From Rhizobacter koreensis (GTDB lineage Bacteria > Pseudomonadota > Gammaproteobacteria > Burkholderiales > Burkholderiaceae_C): 64,000 nucleotides of DNA. Below, piece after piece: positions 52,797 to 62,122 of this stretch. Within the stretch, counting starts at the first letter, position 1; each line of letters starts with the position of its first letter. The stretch covers positions 1 through 64,000 of the forward strand of contig NZ_JABWMJ010000006.1 of the NCBI RefSeq assembly GCF_013366375.1, in the 5' to 3' direction. Both the position numbers and the translations under genes were made by a program. The notes under the pieces were generated by a model, which saw only the letters and a list, made by a program, of their open reading frames with translations, was not told the DNA's origin and did no database searches.

Positions 52797-53852
52797 GTGA
52801 GCCCGTTCGCGCCGACGCTGCCGCTGCCCGCCTTCGACGACGCCGGCCTGCGCTCGCGCGTGCAGGCAGCGCTCGACGTCAAGACCAAGCCCAAGGGCGC
52901 GCTCGGCCGCCTCGAAGCGCTGGCGTTGCAGATCGCGCTGGTTCAGGGCGACGCATCGCCGCGCCTCGTGAACCCGCAGCTGGTGGTGTTCGCGGCCGAC
53001 CACGGGATCGCGGCCCGCCGCGTATCGGCCTATCCCGCGGAGGTGACGCGCCAGATGGTGCTCAACTTCCTCGCTGGCGGTGCGGCGGTGTCGGTGCTGG
53101 CGCGCCAGCACGGCATCGCGGTCACGGTCGCCGATTGCGGCGTCGATGCCGATTTCCCCGCGGCCGCCGGGCTGGCGTGCCTCAAGGTGCGGGGGGCGGA
53201 GCGCGGCTCGGCCGACGCCAGCGCGGGACCGGCGATGAGTCCGGAGCAGTGCCGGGTGGCGATCGCGCAGGGACGCGATCTCGTCGCCGCCCTGCCCGGC
53301 AACGCCCTCCTGCTGGGCGAGATGGGCATCGGCAACAGCTCGGCGGCCGCCCTGCTCATGGCTCGGCTGACCGGCGCGCGGCTGGCCGACTGCGTCGGCC
53401 GCGGCACCGGCCTCGACGACCTCGGGCTCGCGCACAAGCGGTCGGTCCTCGAGCACGCGCTGGCGCGCCACGCCGACGCCTTGGCGCCGTTGCAGGCACT
53501 CGCGGCGCTCGGCGGGCTCGAGATCGCGTCGATGGTCGGTGCCGTGCAGCAGGCGGCCGCCGAGCGCCGCGTGATCGTCGTCGACGGCTTCATCAGCACC
53601 GCCGCGGTGGCGGTGGCGGCCGCGCTGCAGCCCGCGCTGCTGGCGTGCTGCGTGTTCTCGCATCGCTCGGGCGAGGCCGCACACGGGCGCTGGCTCGAGG
53701 CGCTGGGCGTGCAGCCGCTGCTCGACCTGGACTTGCGCCTGGGCGAAGGCTCGGGCGCGGCGCTCGCCTGGCCGTTGCTGGTCTCGGCGGTGAACATCCT
53801 GGCGCAGATGGCGAGCTTCGAGTCGGCCGGCATCAGCCGACGCGTGTCATGA
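52797..53852 (+). CDS. cobT: Nicotinate-nucleotide:DMB phosphoribosyltransferase
   Basis: The 351-residue protein has KTKPKGALGRLEALA, VFAADHGIAARRVSAYP and LGEMGIGNSSAAALL, the CobT signatures, and a late FDGFI-like segment. It activates dimethylbenzimidazole to alpha-ribazole phosphate. GTG start three bases after cobQ. Confidence 0.93.
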   Translation: MSPFAPTLPLPAFDDAGLRSRVQAALDVKTKPKGALGRLEALALQIALVQGDASPRLVNPQLVVFAADHGIAARRVSAYPAEVTRQMVLNFLAGGAAVSVLARQHGIAVTVADCGVDADFPAAAGLACLKVRGAERGSADASAGPAMSPEQCRVAIAQGRDLVAALPGNALLLGEMGIGNSSAAALLMARLTGARLADCVGRGTGLDDLGLAHKRSVLEHALARHADALAPLQALAALGGLEIASMVGAVQQAAAERRVIVVDGFISTAAVAVAAALQPALLACCVFSHRSGEAAHGRWLEALGVQPLLDLDLRLGEGSGAALAWPLLVSAVNILAQMASFESAGISRRVS

Positions 53853-54679
53853 CGCGCCCCCTGCGGCGCGTCGGGGCCGCTGCGCGGCACGAGCGGCGGC
53901 TCTTCTTCATCGCGCTGCAGTTCCTCACGCGCATCCCGATTCCGGGATGGGTCGGCTTCGAGCCCGCGCTGCTGAACCGCGCCGTTCGGCAGTTCCCGCA
54001 GGTCGGCGCACTCGTCGGCTTCGTCGGCGGCAGCGTGGTTTTCGTCGCCCAGCAGCTGTGGACGCCCGGTGTCGCCGCCGTCCTGGCGGTGACCGCCACG
54101 GTCTGGCTCACCGCTGCCTTTCACGAGGACGGCCTCGCGGATACCTTCGACGCGCTGCTGGGGGCGGCTTCGCGCGAGAAGGCGCTGGCGATCATGAAGG
54201 ACTCGCGCATCGGCACCTACGGCGCCTCCGCGCTGGTCGTGACGCTGTTGCTGCGGGTGCTGCTGGTCGCCGAACTCGTCGCGCGGGATCCGCTGGTCGC
54301 CGCGCTGGCCGTGGTGGCATCCCACGCCGGCGGGCGGGCCGCGGCCGTCGTGCTGATGGCGAGCGTGCCGTATGCCGGCGAGGAGGCGCACGCCAAGGCC
54401 AAGCCGCTGGCCCGCCATGCGCGACGGATCGACGCCGTCGCCGCCGCCGTCGCCGGCGTCGCGTGGCTGTGGCCCGCCGCCGCGGCAGCGACGTCGGGAC
54501 CGATCGCGGCGCTGCTCCGGGTCGCGAGCCTGACCGCCGCGCTCGCCGCCCTCGTGCTCGGACTGCGCGCCTGGCTGCGTCGACGTCTGGGTGGGTACAC
54601 CGGCGACACACTGGGCGCGGCCGCCCAGTTCGGCGAACTGGTCGTGCTGCTCGGCGTGGCGGCACGGATGCCCGGATGA
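53849..54679 (+). CDS. cobS: Adenosylcobinamide-GDP ribazoletransferase
   Basis: The 276-residue membrane protein has the CobS motifs LQFLTRIPIP, FHEDGLADTFDALLGAASREK and MKDSRIGTYGA. It joins AdoCbi-GDP with alpha-ribazole(-phosphate), the last assembly step. It overlaps cobT and the phosphatase gene by four bases each. Confidence 0.92.
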   Translation: MTRPLRRVGAAARHERRLFFIALQFLTRIPIPGWVGFEPALLNRAVRQFPQVGALVGFVGGSVVFVAQQLWTPGVAAVLAVTATVWLTAAFHEDGLADTFDALLGAASREKALAIMKDSRIGTYGASALVVTLLLRVLLVAELVARDPLVAALAVVASHAGGRAAAVVLMASVPYAGEEAHAKAKPLARHARRIDAVAAAVAGVAWLWPAAAAATSGPIAALLRVASLTAALAALVLGLRAWLRRRLGGYTGDTLGAAAQFGELVVLLGVAARMPG

Positions 54680-55272
54680 CGGCGAGGCTGGTGCACGCCT
54701 GGCGCCACCCGCGCGCCGAAGGAGGTGCCGGCTGCTGCATCGGGCGCACCGACCTGCCGGTCGACCCACGCAAGGCCAAGCGCCTGGCGCACCGCATCCG
54801 CGCCTTCGCACGGCGCGCGCGGCTACCGCACATCGTCGTCACCTCGCCGCTCCGCCGCAGCTGCGAGGTCGGATGCTGGCTGGCACGCTGGGGCTGGACC
54901 CACCGCGTCGATCCGGCGCTCGCCGAGCTCGACTTCGGGACGTGGGAAGGGCGCGGGTGGGCGAGCGTCCCCGTCCAGGAGATCGACGCCTGGTGCGCCG
55001 ACTTCGTGCATCACGCGCCGGGCGGCGGAGAGTCGCTGGCAGCGCTGCTGCGCCGGGTGGAGCGATTCGAGCCGGCCGGCGCCTGTGTCGTCGTCACGCA
55101 CGGAGGCTGGTTGTCGGCCGCCGCGTGGCTGACCCGAGGTGCCGTGCCCGCCACCAGCGAGCGCTGGCCGCCGCCGCCGTCCTTCGGGCAGCGGGTCGCG
55201 CTGGCCTGGAGCAGCGTGAGCGATGCCCGCCGACCCGGCCGCCAGGCGCTCGGCCGCGTGCAAGGCGAGTAG
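54676..55272 (+). CDS. Histidine phosphatase, probable alpha-ribazole phosphatase
   Basis: The 198-residue protein is a histidine-phosphatase-superfamily member: the phosphate loop reads WRHPRAEG (RHP rather than RHG), with SPLRRSCEVG, LAELDFGTWEGR and VVTHGGW. Its place at the end of the corrinoid operon suggests removal of the phosphate from alpha-ribazole or cobalamin phosphate, the job of Salmonella CobC. Confidence 0.82.
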   Translation: MTARLVHAWRHPRAEGGAGCCIGRTDLPVDPRKAKRLAHRIRAFARRARLPHIVVTSPLRRSCEVGCWLARWGWTHRVDPALAELDFGTWEGRGWASVPVQEIDAWCADFVHHAPGGGESLAALLRRVERFEPAGACVVVTHGGWLSAAAWLTRGAVPATSERWPPPPSFGQRVALAWSSVSDARRPGRQALGRVQGE

Positions 55273-55466
55273 GCATATGCAGATGCCCTGCCGTTGCCGC
55301 GCTCGACTCGCCTGCGCTCGCTCCGCCGCCGGAGGACGAGGACCGACCGTCCGGCCCATGATCGCCGGGGCCGGCGCTCGCCTCGCATCGAACCCTGAGG
55401 GCGTCTCCCAGGTCCACGAACCGGGCCAAGCCGGTCGCGGAAGCAGCAGCGGGCGCCCGGCCGCCC

Positions 55467-55820
55467 TTAGCGCTGCGCGGGACGGGCGGGCGGCGCGTCC
55501 CGACCGCCCGGACCTTGCGCAGGAGCGCCCGGCGGCGGCTTGACCAACCCCGGATCCACCTGGCGCGCCGGACGCTCGACGATGGCCGGGTCGACCCTCG
55601 CCGGCGGCCGCGTCACGATCCCCGGATCGACCCGCGGCGCAGACGCCGGGGCGCTCGCCGCGGGCGCCAAGGCACCGGCGGCGGCCGCGGCGGTGCAGGT
55701 CCCGATCGCCAGCAGCGCGGCCATCGTGGCGAGCAGTCGTTGTGCGCGGGCTCGTGCCACCCGCGCGTCCCGCGGAGCCGCCGAAGCGCGAGACGGGTGC
55801 AGCGGCAATGCTGAGGTCAT
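55467..55820 (-). CDS. Small Pro-rich repeat protein with signal
   Basis: The 117-residue product has a hydrophobic signal or anchor segment (about residues 30-52). Three repeats of about 12 residues follow (RVDPGIVTRPPA, RVDPAIVERPAR, QVDPGLVKPPPG) and then a Gly/Pro tail. GAGGA before the Met at 55820 supports the start. No known family; it is divergent from another Pro-rich repeat gene at 55999. Confidence 0.6.
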   Translation of the reverse strand: MTSALPLHPSRASAAPRDARVARARAQRLLATMAALLAIGTCTAAAAAGALAPAASAPASAPRVDPGIVTRPPARVDPAIVERPARQVDPGLVKPPPGAPAQGPGGRDAPPARPAQR

Positions 55821-55998
55821 GGCGGTTCCTCTCGCTTGCATCGAAGGTCGAGCAATGTACGCGCACGCCGATCACCCGCCGGGGCTCGGGGCCGCAACAG
55901 ACGGACGCAGCGCGTGCCGAAACCGTGCCCCGCGCCGCACGGGACGCCGGCATGGCACCGCGGTTGCCGGGCCCGATCTCCTCCCGAGGAGTCCACGC

Positions 55999-56199
55999 AT
56001 GTCCGCACCCGAGAACTTCCCGCTTTCGCCGAACCCCGACATCGTGCCCAACCCCGTGGGGCCGGAGGTCACCCCGCCGCAAGGCCCTGACGTGAATCCG
56101 CTGCCAAGCGGTCCCGAGATCACGGTGCCGACCGGGCCCGACGTGCAGCCGCCGCCGGCCGGCGACGTTGGCTCGCCGCCGGCGGGCCCCGAGGTCTGA
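55999..56199 (+). CDS. Short Pro-rich GPE/GPD repeat protein
   Basis: The 66-residue protein is built of six GP(E/D)(V/I)-type repeats separated by Pro-rich linkers. It lacks a signal peptide and is probably disordered. CGAGGAG lies about eight bases upstream. Function unknown. Confidence 0.55.
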   Translation: MSAPENFPLSPNPDIVPNPVGPEVTPPQGPDVNPLPSGPEITVPTGPDVQPPPAGDVGSPPAGPEV

Positions 56200-56417
56200 G
56201 CTCGCCGGCGGATGCGAGCCGGCAGCGGTTCCTGCGCCAGCCGCTGATGCACGGGCGACGGGAACGCCGATGACGCGCGGCTCGGCTGCGCTGGACCGGC
56301 GACTTGCGACGCCCGCCGGCGCGTGGGGCGGGCGAGGAGGCGATGGCCGAAGCCGGCGCCGGCTCCCCGCACGCCGATGCCGACCGACGTGCGCCGACTG
56401 ACCGACGAGACCCGCGC

Positions 56418-57797
56418 ATGAGCACCTGGCTGCAGAAGTACTGGGAACGCCTGCGCGCGAGCTTCTGGTTCCTGCCCTCGCTGATGGCGGTGGCGGCAGC
56501 GGCGCTCGCGTTCGCGGGCGTGACCCTCGACGAGGCGTTCACCGACCGGCTGCTGAGCGGCTTCGGCTGGCTCTACACCGGTGGCGCCGAAGGCGCGAGC
56601 CTGGTGCTGAGCACCGTGGCCGGATCGATGATCACGATCGCCGGGGTCGTGTTCTCGATGACGCTGGTCGCGCTGTCGCTCGCGTCGTCGCAGCTGGGCC
56701 CGAGGCTGCTGCGCAACTTCATGCGCGACACCGCGAACCAGGTGGTCATCGGCACCTTCGTCGCGACCTTCGTCTACTGCCTGCTCGTGCTGCGCACGAT
56801 CCGCCGCGCCGACGAAGTGGCGTTCGTCCCGCATCTGTCGGTGACCCTCGGGGTCGTGCTCGCCCTCGCGAGCCTCGGGGTGCTGATCTATTTCGTCCAT
56901 CACGTGGCCATGTCGATCCAGGTCGACGTGGTGGTTGCCCGGGTCGCCGACGAGTTGTTCGCCGGCGTCGAGCGGCTCTTTCCCAGGCAGGTCGGAGACC
57001 GGTCCGAGACCGCTGCGAAGACGGCGCGGGATGAGGCACGCGCAGCAGCCGCCTTCGAGGGTGCCGGAGCGGACGTGATCGCCGACGGCGACGGCTATCT
57101 GCAGCTCGTCGACGCCGAGCGCCTGATGCGGCTCGCGAGCGAGGCCGACGTTCGGATCCGGCTCGCGGTCCGTCCGGGCCATTACGTGTTCCGCAGGCAG
57201 ACGCTGGCGACGGTGTATCCCGCCGAACGCGGCAAGCGAGCGCTGCTCGGCGAGATCCGGCGCGTGTTCGTGCTGGGCGAGCAGCGCACCACCGCCCAGG
57301 ACATCGAGTTCGCCATGCTGCAGCTGGTCGAGGTGGCGGTCCGTGCCCTCTCGCCGGGGATCAACGATCCGTTCACGGCCTTGACGTGCGTGGATCGCCT
57401 CGGTTCGGCCCTGTCGCGCCTCGGCGAGCGCGACATGCCCACCCCGCTGCGCTCGGACGACCAAGGGGTCCCGCGGGTCCTCGCACCGAGCCCGAGCCTC
57501 GCGGCCCTCGTCGGCACCGCGCTCGAGCCGCTCCGACAGCACGCGAGGGCCGATGCCCTCGTCACCCGGCGGCTGCTCTCGACGATCGAGCGGCTTGCGC
57601 CGCGCTTCCCGGTGACAGGCCGCGCCGAGTTGTTGCGCCAGGTCGCGATGATCGAGCATGGCGTGCCCGCCACGCTGCAGGCGATGGATCGGTGCATCGT
57701 CGCGGAGGCGTGCGAGAAGGCACGCCGTGCGCTGCGCACGTCGCGCGTCGACGACAACGCTGCACAGCGATCGCCAGCGACGCCGGAGGGCCGCTGA
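56418..57797 (+). CDS. DUF2254 membrane protein
   Basis: The 459-residue protein has four N-terminal helices (about residues 15-35, 65-90, 105-128 and 133-158) and a large soluble C-terminal domain with VRALSPGINDPFTALTCVDRLG, the DUF2254 signature. Function is unknown in the family. Start at 56418 removes an unsupported basic extension. Confidence 0.82.
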   Translation: MSTWLQKYWERLRASFWFLPSLMAVAAAALAFAGVTLDEAFTDRLLSGFGWLYTGGAEGASLVLSTVAGSMITIAGVVFSMTLVALSLASSQLGPRLLRNFMRDTANQVVIGTFVATFVYCLLVLRTIRRADEVAFVPHLSVTLGVVLALASLGVLIYFVHHVAMSIQVDVVVARVADELFAGVERLFPRQVGDRSETAAKTARDEARAAAAFEGAGADVIADGDGYLQLVDAERLMRLASEADVRIRLAVRPGHYVFRRQTLATVYPAERGKRALLGEIRRVFVLGEQRTTAQDIEFAMLQLVEVAVRALSPGINDPFTALTCVDRLGSALSRLGERDMPTPLRSDDQGVPRVLAPSPSLAALVGTALEPLRQHARADALVTRRLLSTIERLAPRFPVTGRAELLRQVAMIEHGVPATLQAMDRCIVAEACEKARRALRTSRVDDNAAQRSPATPEGR

Positions 57798-57906
57798 GCG
57801 CCTGGCTCCAGGCGGGCCCGCCCCCGCAGCGTCACGCCGCCGTTGGGACTCGGGCCTGCACGTTGCGGTGACCGGACTACAGCAGCGACGACACCAGACG
57901 TGTCGA

Positions 57907-59157
57907 TCAATCTGCAAGCGCGGGCTTGCAGACCGTCTCTCGCACCACACGGCCGATCGTCAGCCCCTGCACGAGCACGGAGAACACGACGATCGAATAG
58001 GTCAGCGGGACCAGGACCTCGCGCACCGTTCCTTCGGGCAGTGACAGCGCGAGCGCGACCGAGATGCCGCCGCGCAGCCCGCCCCACGTGAGCACGTGGC
58101 CGGCTCCCCGCGGCAGGCGGAAGCCCGACGGCCAGAGCGTGACCGGCAGCCCCACCGTCAGCCAGCGGGCGCCGAGCACGACCGCCAGAGCCAGCACCAC
58201 GGCGCCGGCCAGCCCGTCGGCGAACCGGATCACGACGACCTCGAGGCCGATGAGCACGAAGAGCACCGCATTGAGGATCTCGTCGACCAGTTCCCAGAAC
58301 AGATCGACGTGATGGCGCGTGACGTCGGACATCGCGAGCGCCCGGCCGTGGTTGCCGATCAGGAGACCCGCCACCACCATGGCAAGCGGACCCGAGACGT
58401 GCAGGTGCCCGGCGAGCGCGTAGCCGCCGACCACGGCAGCGAGCGTGAGCAGCACCTCGACCTGGTATTGATCGATGCTGCGCAGCAGCCGGAACGTGGC
58501 ATAGCCGAGCGCCAGCCCCAGCAGCACGCCGCCGACCGCCTCGCGCAGGAGCAGCGTGGCGGCCCCCGCGAGGCTCGGCGTGTCGCCACTGGCGAGCATG
58601 CCGAGCAGCAGCGCGAAGAGGACGACGCCGACGCCATCGTTGAAAAGCGACTCGCCGGCGATCACGATCTCGACGTCTTCCGGCGCACCCGCCGAACGGA
58701 GGATGCCGAGCACGGCGATCGGGTCGGTCGGCGAGATGAGCGCGCCGAACAGCAGGCAGGGCAGCAAGCCGAGCGACAGGCCGACCCAGGGCAGCGCCAA
58801 CCAGAGTGCGAAACCGACGACGAGCGTCGACAGCACGGTGCCCACCACCGCGAGCCCCAGGATCTGCCAACGGTAGCTGCGCAGGCGGCTGAGATCGACG
58901 TGCAGCGCGCCGGCGAACAGCAGCAGCGAAAGCATGCCCTGCAGCAGCACGTCGGAGAAGTCGATCGAGCGCAGCAGCGACTCCTCGTAGCTGCGCACGT
59001 TCTCGAGCAGGCCCACCGCGTCGAGCCCGAGCAATGCCAGCGACAAGGCGAGCGCCGCAGCCATCACCCCGATGGCGGTGGGCAATCGGATGAAGCGCTG
59101 GTTCAGGTACGCCAGCAGGGCGGTGACCACCAGGCAGATCGCGGCGGTGTCGAGCAC
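57907..59157 (-). CDS. CPA1-type sodium/proton antiporter
   Basis: The 416-residue protein has about 12 helices with family motifs: [29 protein letters not shown] and [15 protein letters not shown]. These are the ion-binding and gating segments of NhaP/NhaK-like exchangers. AAGGA before the GTG at 59157 and the usual family start ([21 protein letters not shown]) decide the start; a frame open further is unsupported. It is divergent from the bufferin operon. Confidence 0.85.
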   Translation of the reverse strand: MLDTAAICLVVTALLAYLNQRFIRLPTAIGVMAAALALSLALLGLDAVGLLENVRSYEESLLRSIDFSDVLLQGMLSLLLFAGALHVDLSRLRSYRWQILGLAVVGTVLSTLVVGFALWLALPWVGLSLGLLPCLLFGALISPTDPIAVLGILRSAGAPEDVEIVIAGESLFNDGVGVVLFALLLGMLASGDTPSLAGAATLLLREAVGGVLLGLALGYATFRLLRSIDQYQVEVLLTLAAVVGGYALAGHLHVSGPLAMVVAGLLIGNHGRALAMSDVTRHHVDLFWELVDEILNAVLFVLIGLEVVVIRFADGLAGAVVLALAVVLGARWLTVGLPVTLWPSGFRLPRGAGHVLTWGGLRGGISVALALSLPEGTVREVLVPLTYSIVVFSVLVQGLTIGRVVRETVCKPALAD

Positions 59158-59263
59158 GAGATCCTTCGGGCAAGCCACGGTCCCGAGCCACCGCGTCGGC
59201 AGCGCACGCGGTGCTCGCTGCCGACCGCTCGCATCGCGCCTGTCAGTTTTTTCTTGCGCCGCT

Positions 59264-59289
59264 GTAACCGGATCGCGTGCCGCTTCGAA
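59264..59289 (+). promoter_or_regulatory. SigF-type ECF promoter (GTAACC-N16-CGAA)
   Basis: GTAACC (59264-59269) is followed after exactly 16 bases by CGAA (59286-59289). This is the -35/-10 pattern I know for Caulobacter SigF promoters, and the operon itself encodes a SigF-like sigma factor and its NrsF anti-sigma. Transcription would begin near 59296, about 48 bases before the precursor gene. Confidence 0.7.
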
Positions 59290-59293
59290 GGAC

Positions 59294-59320
59294 ATGGCGT
59301 GTCGCTCGTCGACACGCCAT
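59294..59320 (+). promoter_or_regulatory. Perfect 11-bp hairpin at the bufferin transcript start
   Basis: ATGGCGTGTCG (59294-59304) and CGACACGCCAT (59310-59320) are perfect inverted repeats with a five-base loop. They lie just after the predicted -10 and before AAGGAG. The 5' end of the mRNA would therefore be a stable hairpin, or the site could be a DNA operator. Confidence 0.6.
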
Positions 59321-59343
59321 CCCATCGAACGCAAGGAGTTCCC

Positions 59344-59655
59344 ATGTCCAGCAAGATCAACGTCACGTCCGCTCTGCTCGCCGGTGCCATCGGCGGGCTC
59401 CTGGCCAGCGCCGCGCAGGCAAGCCCGCTGACCAAGGAGGAAGTGGCGGCCGCCATGGCGGCGAAGAAGGAGAAGTGCTACGGCGTCTCGCTCAAGGGCA
59501 TGAACGACTGCGCGGCCGGCCCGGGCACCAGTTGTCAAGGCACTTCCACGAAGGACTTCCAGGGCAATGCGTGGAAGTTCGTGCCCGCCGGGACCTGCAC
59601 CAACATCGTGGTGCCCGGCGGCAAGAAGGGCTCGCTGACGCCCACGAACGCCTGA
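59344..59655 (+). CDS. bufA: DUF2282 bufferin precursor peptide
   Basis: The 103-residue precursor has a signal peptide (about 1-26) and a mature part with four cysteines (45, 56, 64, 85) in the family pattern KCYG...NDC...TSC...GTC. DUF2282 peptides are RiPP precursors that the MNIO enzyme encoded next modifies at cysteines; bufferins are reported to bind copper and protect cells. AAGGAG seven bases upstream supports the start. It is controlled by a SigF-type promoter. Confidence 0.85.
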   Translation: MSSKINVTSALLAGAIGGLLASAAQASPLTKEEVAAAMAAKKEKCYGVSLKGMNDCAAGPGTSCQGTSTKDFQGNAWKFVPAGTCTNIVVPGGKKGSLTPTNA

Positions 59656-59686
59656 ACGCCGGCCGGGTGCGGGCGGGAGCGATGCG

Positions 59687-60571
59687 ATGACCGCGCTCGA
59701 CGAACCGGCGCTTCGTTCGGGCACGCCCGTCCCGCCGGTCGGGGTCGGCTTCAAGCCCTCGCATGCCGACGCGATCGCGGCCGACCGGGGCTTTGCCGGC
59801 TTCTTCGAAGTGCATGCCGAGAACTACATGGGCGCCGGCGGCATGCCGCACCGCCTGCTCGAGACGGTGCGGCGCGACCATGCGCTCGCGCTGCACGGCG
59901 TCGCACTGTCGATCGGCGGAAGCGAGCCGCTGTGCCGCGCCCACCTTGCACGTTTCGCGAGCCTGGTGCGTCGCTACGAGCCGTTTCTCGTCTCCGAGCA
60001 CCTCGCCTGGTCGACGCACGCCGGCTGCTATTACAACGACCTGCTGCCGCTGCCCTACACCCGGGCGACGCTCGCCGGCGTGTGCAACCACGTCGATGAG
60101 GTGCAGGCGGCGATCGGACGACGGCTGTTGCTGGAGAACCCCGCAACCTACCTCGTCTTCGAGGAGTCGACCCTGGCGGAGCCGGATTTCCTCGCCGAGG
60201 TGGCGCAGCGAACCGGATGCGGCCTGCTGCTCGATCTCAACAACCTGTACGTCAGCGCCGTCAACCATGGCCGCTCGCCGACGGCCGCTCTCGACGCGTT
60301 TCCGATCGGCCACGTCGGCCAGATCCACCTTGCCGGCCATGCGGAGCAGGCCGACGGCGACGGCAGGCAGCTGCTGATCGACAGCCACGACGGCATCGTT
60401 GCCGAGCCCGTGTGGTCGCTGTTCGAGCACGCGCTGCGGCTCGGCGTGCATGCGCCGACGCTCGTCGAATGGGACAGCAGGCTCCCGCCGTGGGCCGAGC
60501 TGCGCGCGCAGGCCGACAGCGCGCACCAGCGCATGCACGGCAGCGTTTCTGTGGAGGCGGCGCATGCCTGA
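59687..60571 (+). CDS. bufB: DUF692 (MNIO) bufferin-modifying enzyme
   Basis: The 294-residue protein has a TIM-barrel with the DUF692 metal motifs: HGVALSIGG, SEHLAW, LLENPATY, DLNNLYVSAVNHG, IHLAGH and EWDS. These iron-binding oxidases convert precursor cysteines, in bufferins to thiooxazole-type groups as I recall. The gene starts 31 bases after the precursor. A ProX/sugar isomerase fold relative is possible by structure, but context decides. Confidence 0.88.
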   Translation: MTALDEPALRSGTPVPPVGVGFKPSHADAIAADRGFAGFFEVHAENYMGAGGMPHRLLETVRRDHALALHGVALSIGGSEPLCRAHLARFASLVRRYEPFLVSEHLAWSTHAGCYYNDLLPLPYTRATLAGVCNHVDEVQAAIGRRLLLENPATYLVFEESTLAEPDFLAEVAQRTGCGLLLDLNNLYVSAVNHGRSPTAALDAFPIGHVGQIHLAGHAEQADGDGRQLLIDSHDGIVAEPVWSLFEHALRLGVHAPTLVEWDSRLPPWAELRAQADSAHQRMHGSVSVEAAHA

Positions 60572-61328
60572 AGCAGGCGCGCACGCGGCGCGCTTCGCGC
60601 CGCCCCTGCTGGATGCGAGCGCGCCGGTGCCCGCCGGACTGGGCGGGGAGGAGCGCTACGCCATCCATCGCAACAACGTCACCGTCAGCCTGATCGAGGC
60701 GCTCGCGGCGATCTACCCGGCCGTTGAGCGCCTCACCGGGAGCGACTTCTTCCGTGCGATGGCGCGGGCGCACGTGCGCGCCACGCCACCGGCGACGCCG
60801 CTGCTGTTCGACTATGGCCGCGAGTTCCCGGCCTTCATCGACCGCTACCCGCATGCGCGAGAGCTGCCCTGGCTCGGCGATGTCGGACGCGTCGAACGCG
60901 CCTGGCTCGATGCCTATCACGCGGCCGATGCGGAACCGCTGAGCCTTGCCGACCTGGCGGCGGTCGATGCAGCGCGCCTGCCCGATGCCGTGCTCGTGCC
61001 GCACCCCGCGGCACGCGTCGTTCGCTCGCGCTACCCGGCGCTCTCGATCTTCGCGATGAACCGTGAACCGGCCGCACCCGACGCGCGGCTCGAATCCGAC
61101 GCGTCCGAAGACGTGCTGATCACGCGCCCCGCGTTCGACGTGACGGTCCGTCCGCTCCCGCCCGCCGGCGCAACCTTGCTCATCGCGCTGATGAATGGTC
61201 GGACCTTTGGTGAGGCCGTCGCCGCCGCGGCGGCCGAGAGCGACGCCTTCGACCTTTCGGCCAGCCTTGCGGCGATGGTTGATGCCGGCGTCTTCACCCA
61301 CATCGAACTGCGAGAGCCCACGCCATGA
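60564..61328 (+). CDS. bufC: DUF2063 bufferin partner protein
   Basis: The 254-residue protein has the DUF2063 domain in its N-terminal half (YAIHRNNVTVSLIEALAAIYP, ERLTGSDFFRAMARAHV). It is the usual partner that helps the MNIO enzyme bind its peptide. GGAGG upstream and a seven-base overlap with bufB indicate coupled translation. Confidence 0.87.
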   Translation: MPEAGAHAARFAPPLLDASAPVPAGLGGEERYAIHRNNVTVSLIEALAAIYPAVERLTGSDFFRAMARAHVRATPPATPLLFDYGREFPAFIDRYPHARELPWLGDVGRVERAWLDAYHAADAEPLSLADLAAVDAARLPDAVLVPHPAARVVRSRYPALSIFAMNREPAAPDARLESDASEDVLITRPAFDVTVRPLPPAGATLLIALMNGRTFGEAVAAAAAESDAFDLSASLAAMVDAGVFTHIELREPTP

Positions 61329-61843
61329 CAACCCGCATCCTCCATCCGCAACCCGCACCGAAGAACCTCGCGGTGCGGGCGATCGCCAGCCTGCGCGACG
61401 CCACGCGGGCCGTCGCATGGCCGCCGCTCGTCCAGTTGCTGCTGCGCCTTGCGCTCGCGGTGCCGTTCTTCAAGTCGGGCCTGCTGAAGTGGAACGGCGT
61501 CCTGCGCCTGAACGACAACGCCGTGGCCCTGTTCGAGTCGTTCGAGCTCCATCTGCCGGGCGGCCCGTATGCGTACCCCGCACCCGCCGTCATGGCGTTC
61601 ATCGCGGCTAGCTTCGAGGTGCTGCTGCCGGTGCTGCTGGTGATCGGCCTGGGCACCCGCCTCGCGGCCGCGGCCCTGCTGGGCATGACCCTCGTCATCC
61701 AGCTGACGGTGCCCGACGGCTGGCCGATCCATCTGACGTGGGCGGCCATGGCGCTCGCGCTGATGGCGCACGGTGCCGGGCCGGCGTCGCTCGACCACGC
61801 GCTGGCGAGTCGCTGGCCCCGCTCCGCGACCCGGGCGCGTTGA
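61325..61843 (+). CDS. DoxX family membrane protein
   Basis: The 172-residue protein has four helices and the DoxX motif RLALAVPFFKSGLLKW. DoxX proteins are often found in bufferin operons, where they may handle electrons or redox reactions. It overlaps bufC by four bases. Confidence 0.85.
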   Translation: MTTRILHPQPAPKNLAVRAIASLRDATRAVAWPPLVQLLLRLALAVPFFKSGLLKWNGVLRLNDNAVALFESFELHLPGGPYAYPAPAVMAFIAASFEVLLPVLLVIGLGTRLAAAALLGMTLVIQLTVPDGWPIHLTWAAMALALMAHGAGPASLDHALASRWPRSATRAR

Positions 61844-62122
61844 ATGCGCCTGCTGCGGCATCACGTGCTGTCGCGCGCGTGGCTGAGCTTCCTGGTGCTG
61901 GGGCTCGCGTTCTTCGTGTTCGGCGCCTGCACGCTCAACCTCGGCATGCTGCTGGTCGGCAACCTGAAGCTTCTGGGCGAGCATGGCTGGCAGGCCGTCG
62001 TGGAAGGCGGCTTGCGGCAGTTCGGCGAGCTGGTTGCCACCGGCTACGTCGGCATCGCCGCGTACGTCGTGCTGAAGGCCTGCGAGCAACGCTGCGTGGA
62101 GTGGCTCACCGATGAGCGCTGA
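61844..62122 (+). CDS. Small membrane protein
   Basis: The 92-residue protein has a first hydrophobic helix (about residues 10-42) and a second weaker one near the end, with Cys residues at both ends. It starts one base after the doxX stop and overlaps the sigma gene by 11 bases, so it belongs to the operon. I do not know a family name. Confidence 0.65.
   Translation: MRLLRHHVLSRAWLSFLVLGLAFFVFGACTLNLGMLLVGNLKLLGEHGWQAVVEGGLRQFGELVATGYVGIAAYVVLKACEQRCVEWLTDER

Noticed and set aside
50951..53848. Long open frame running into cobS from the left
   Set aside because: Only the part from 53849 encodes CobS; the rest is a shadow of cobC, cobQ and cobT.
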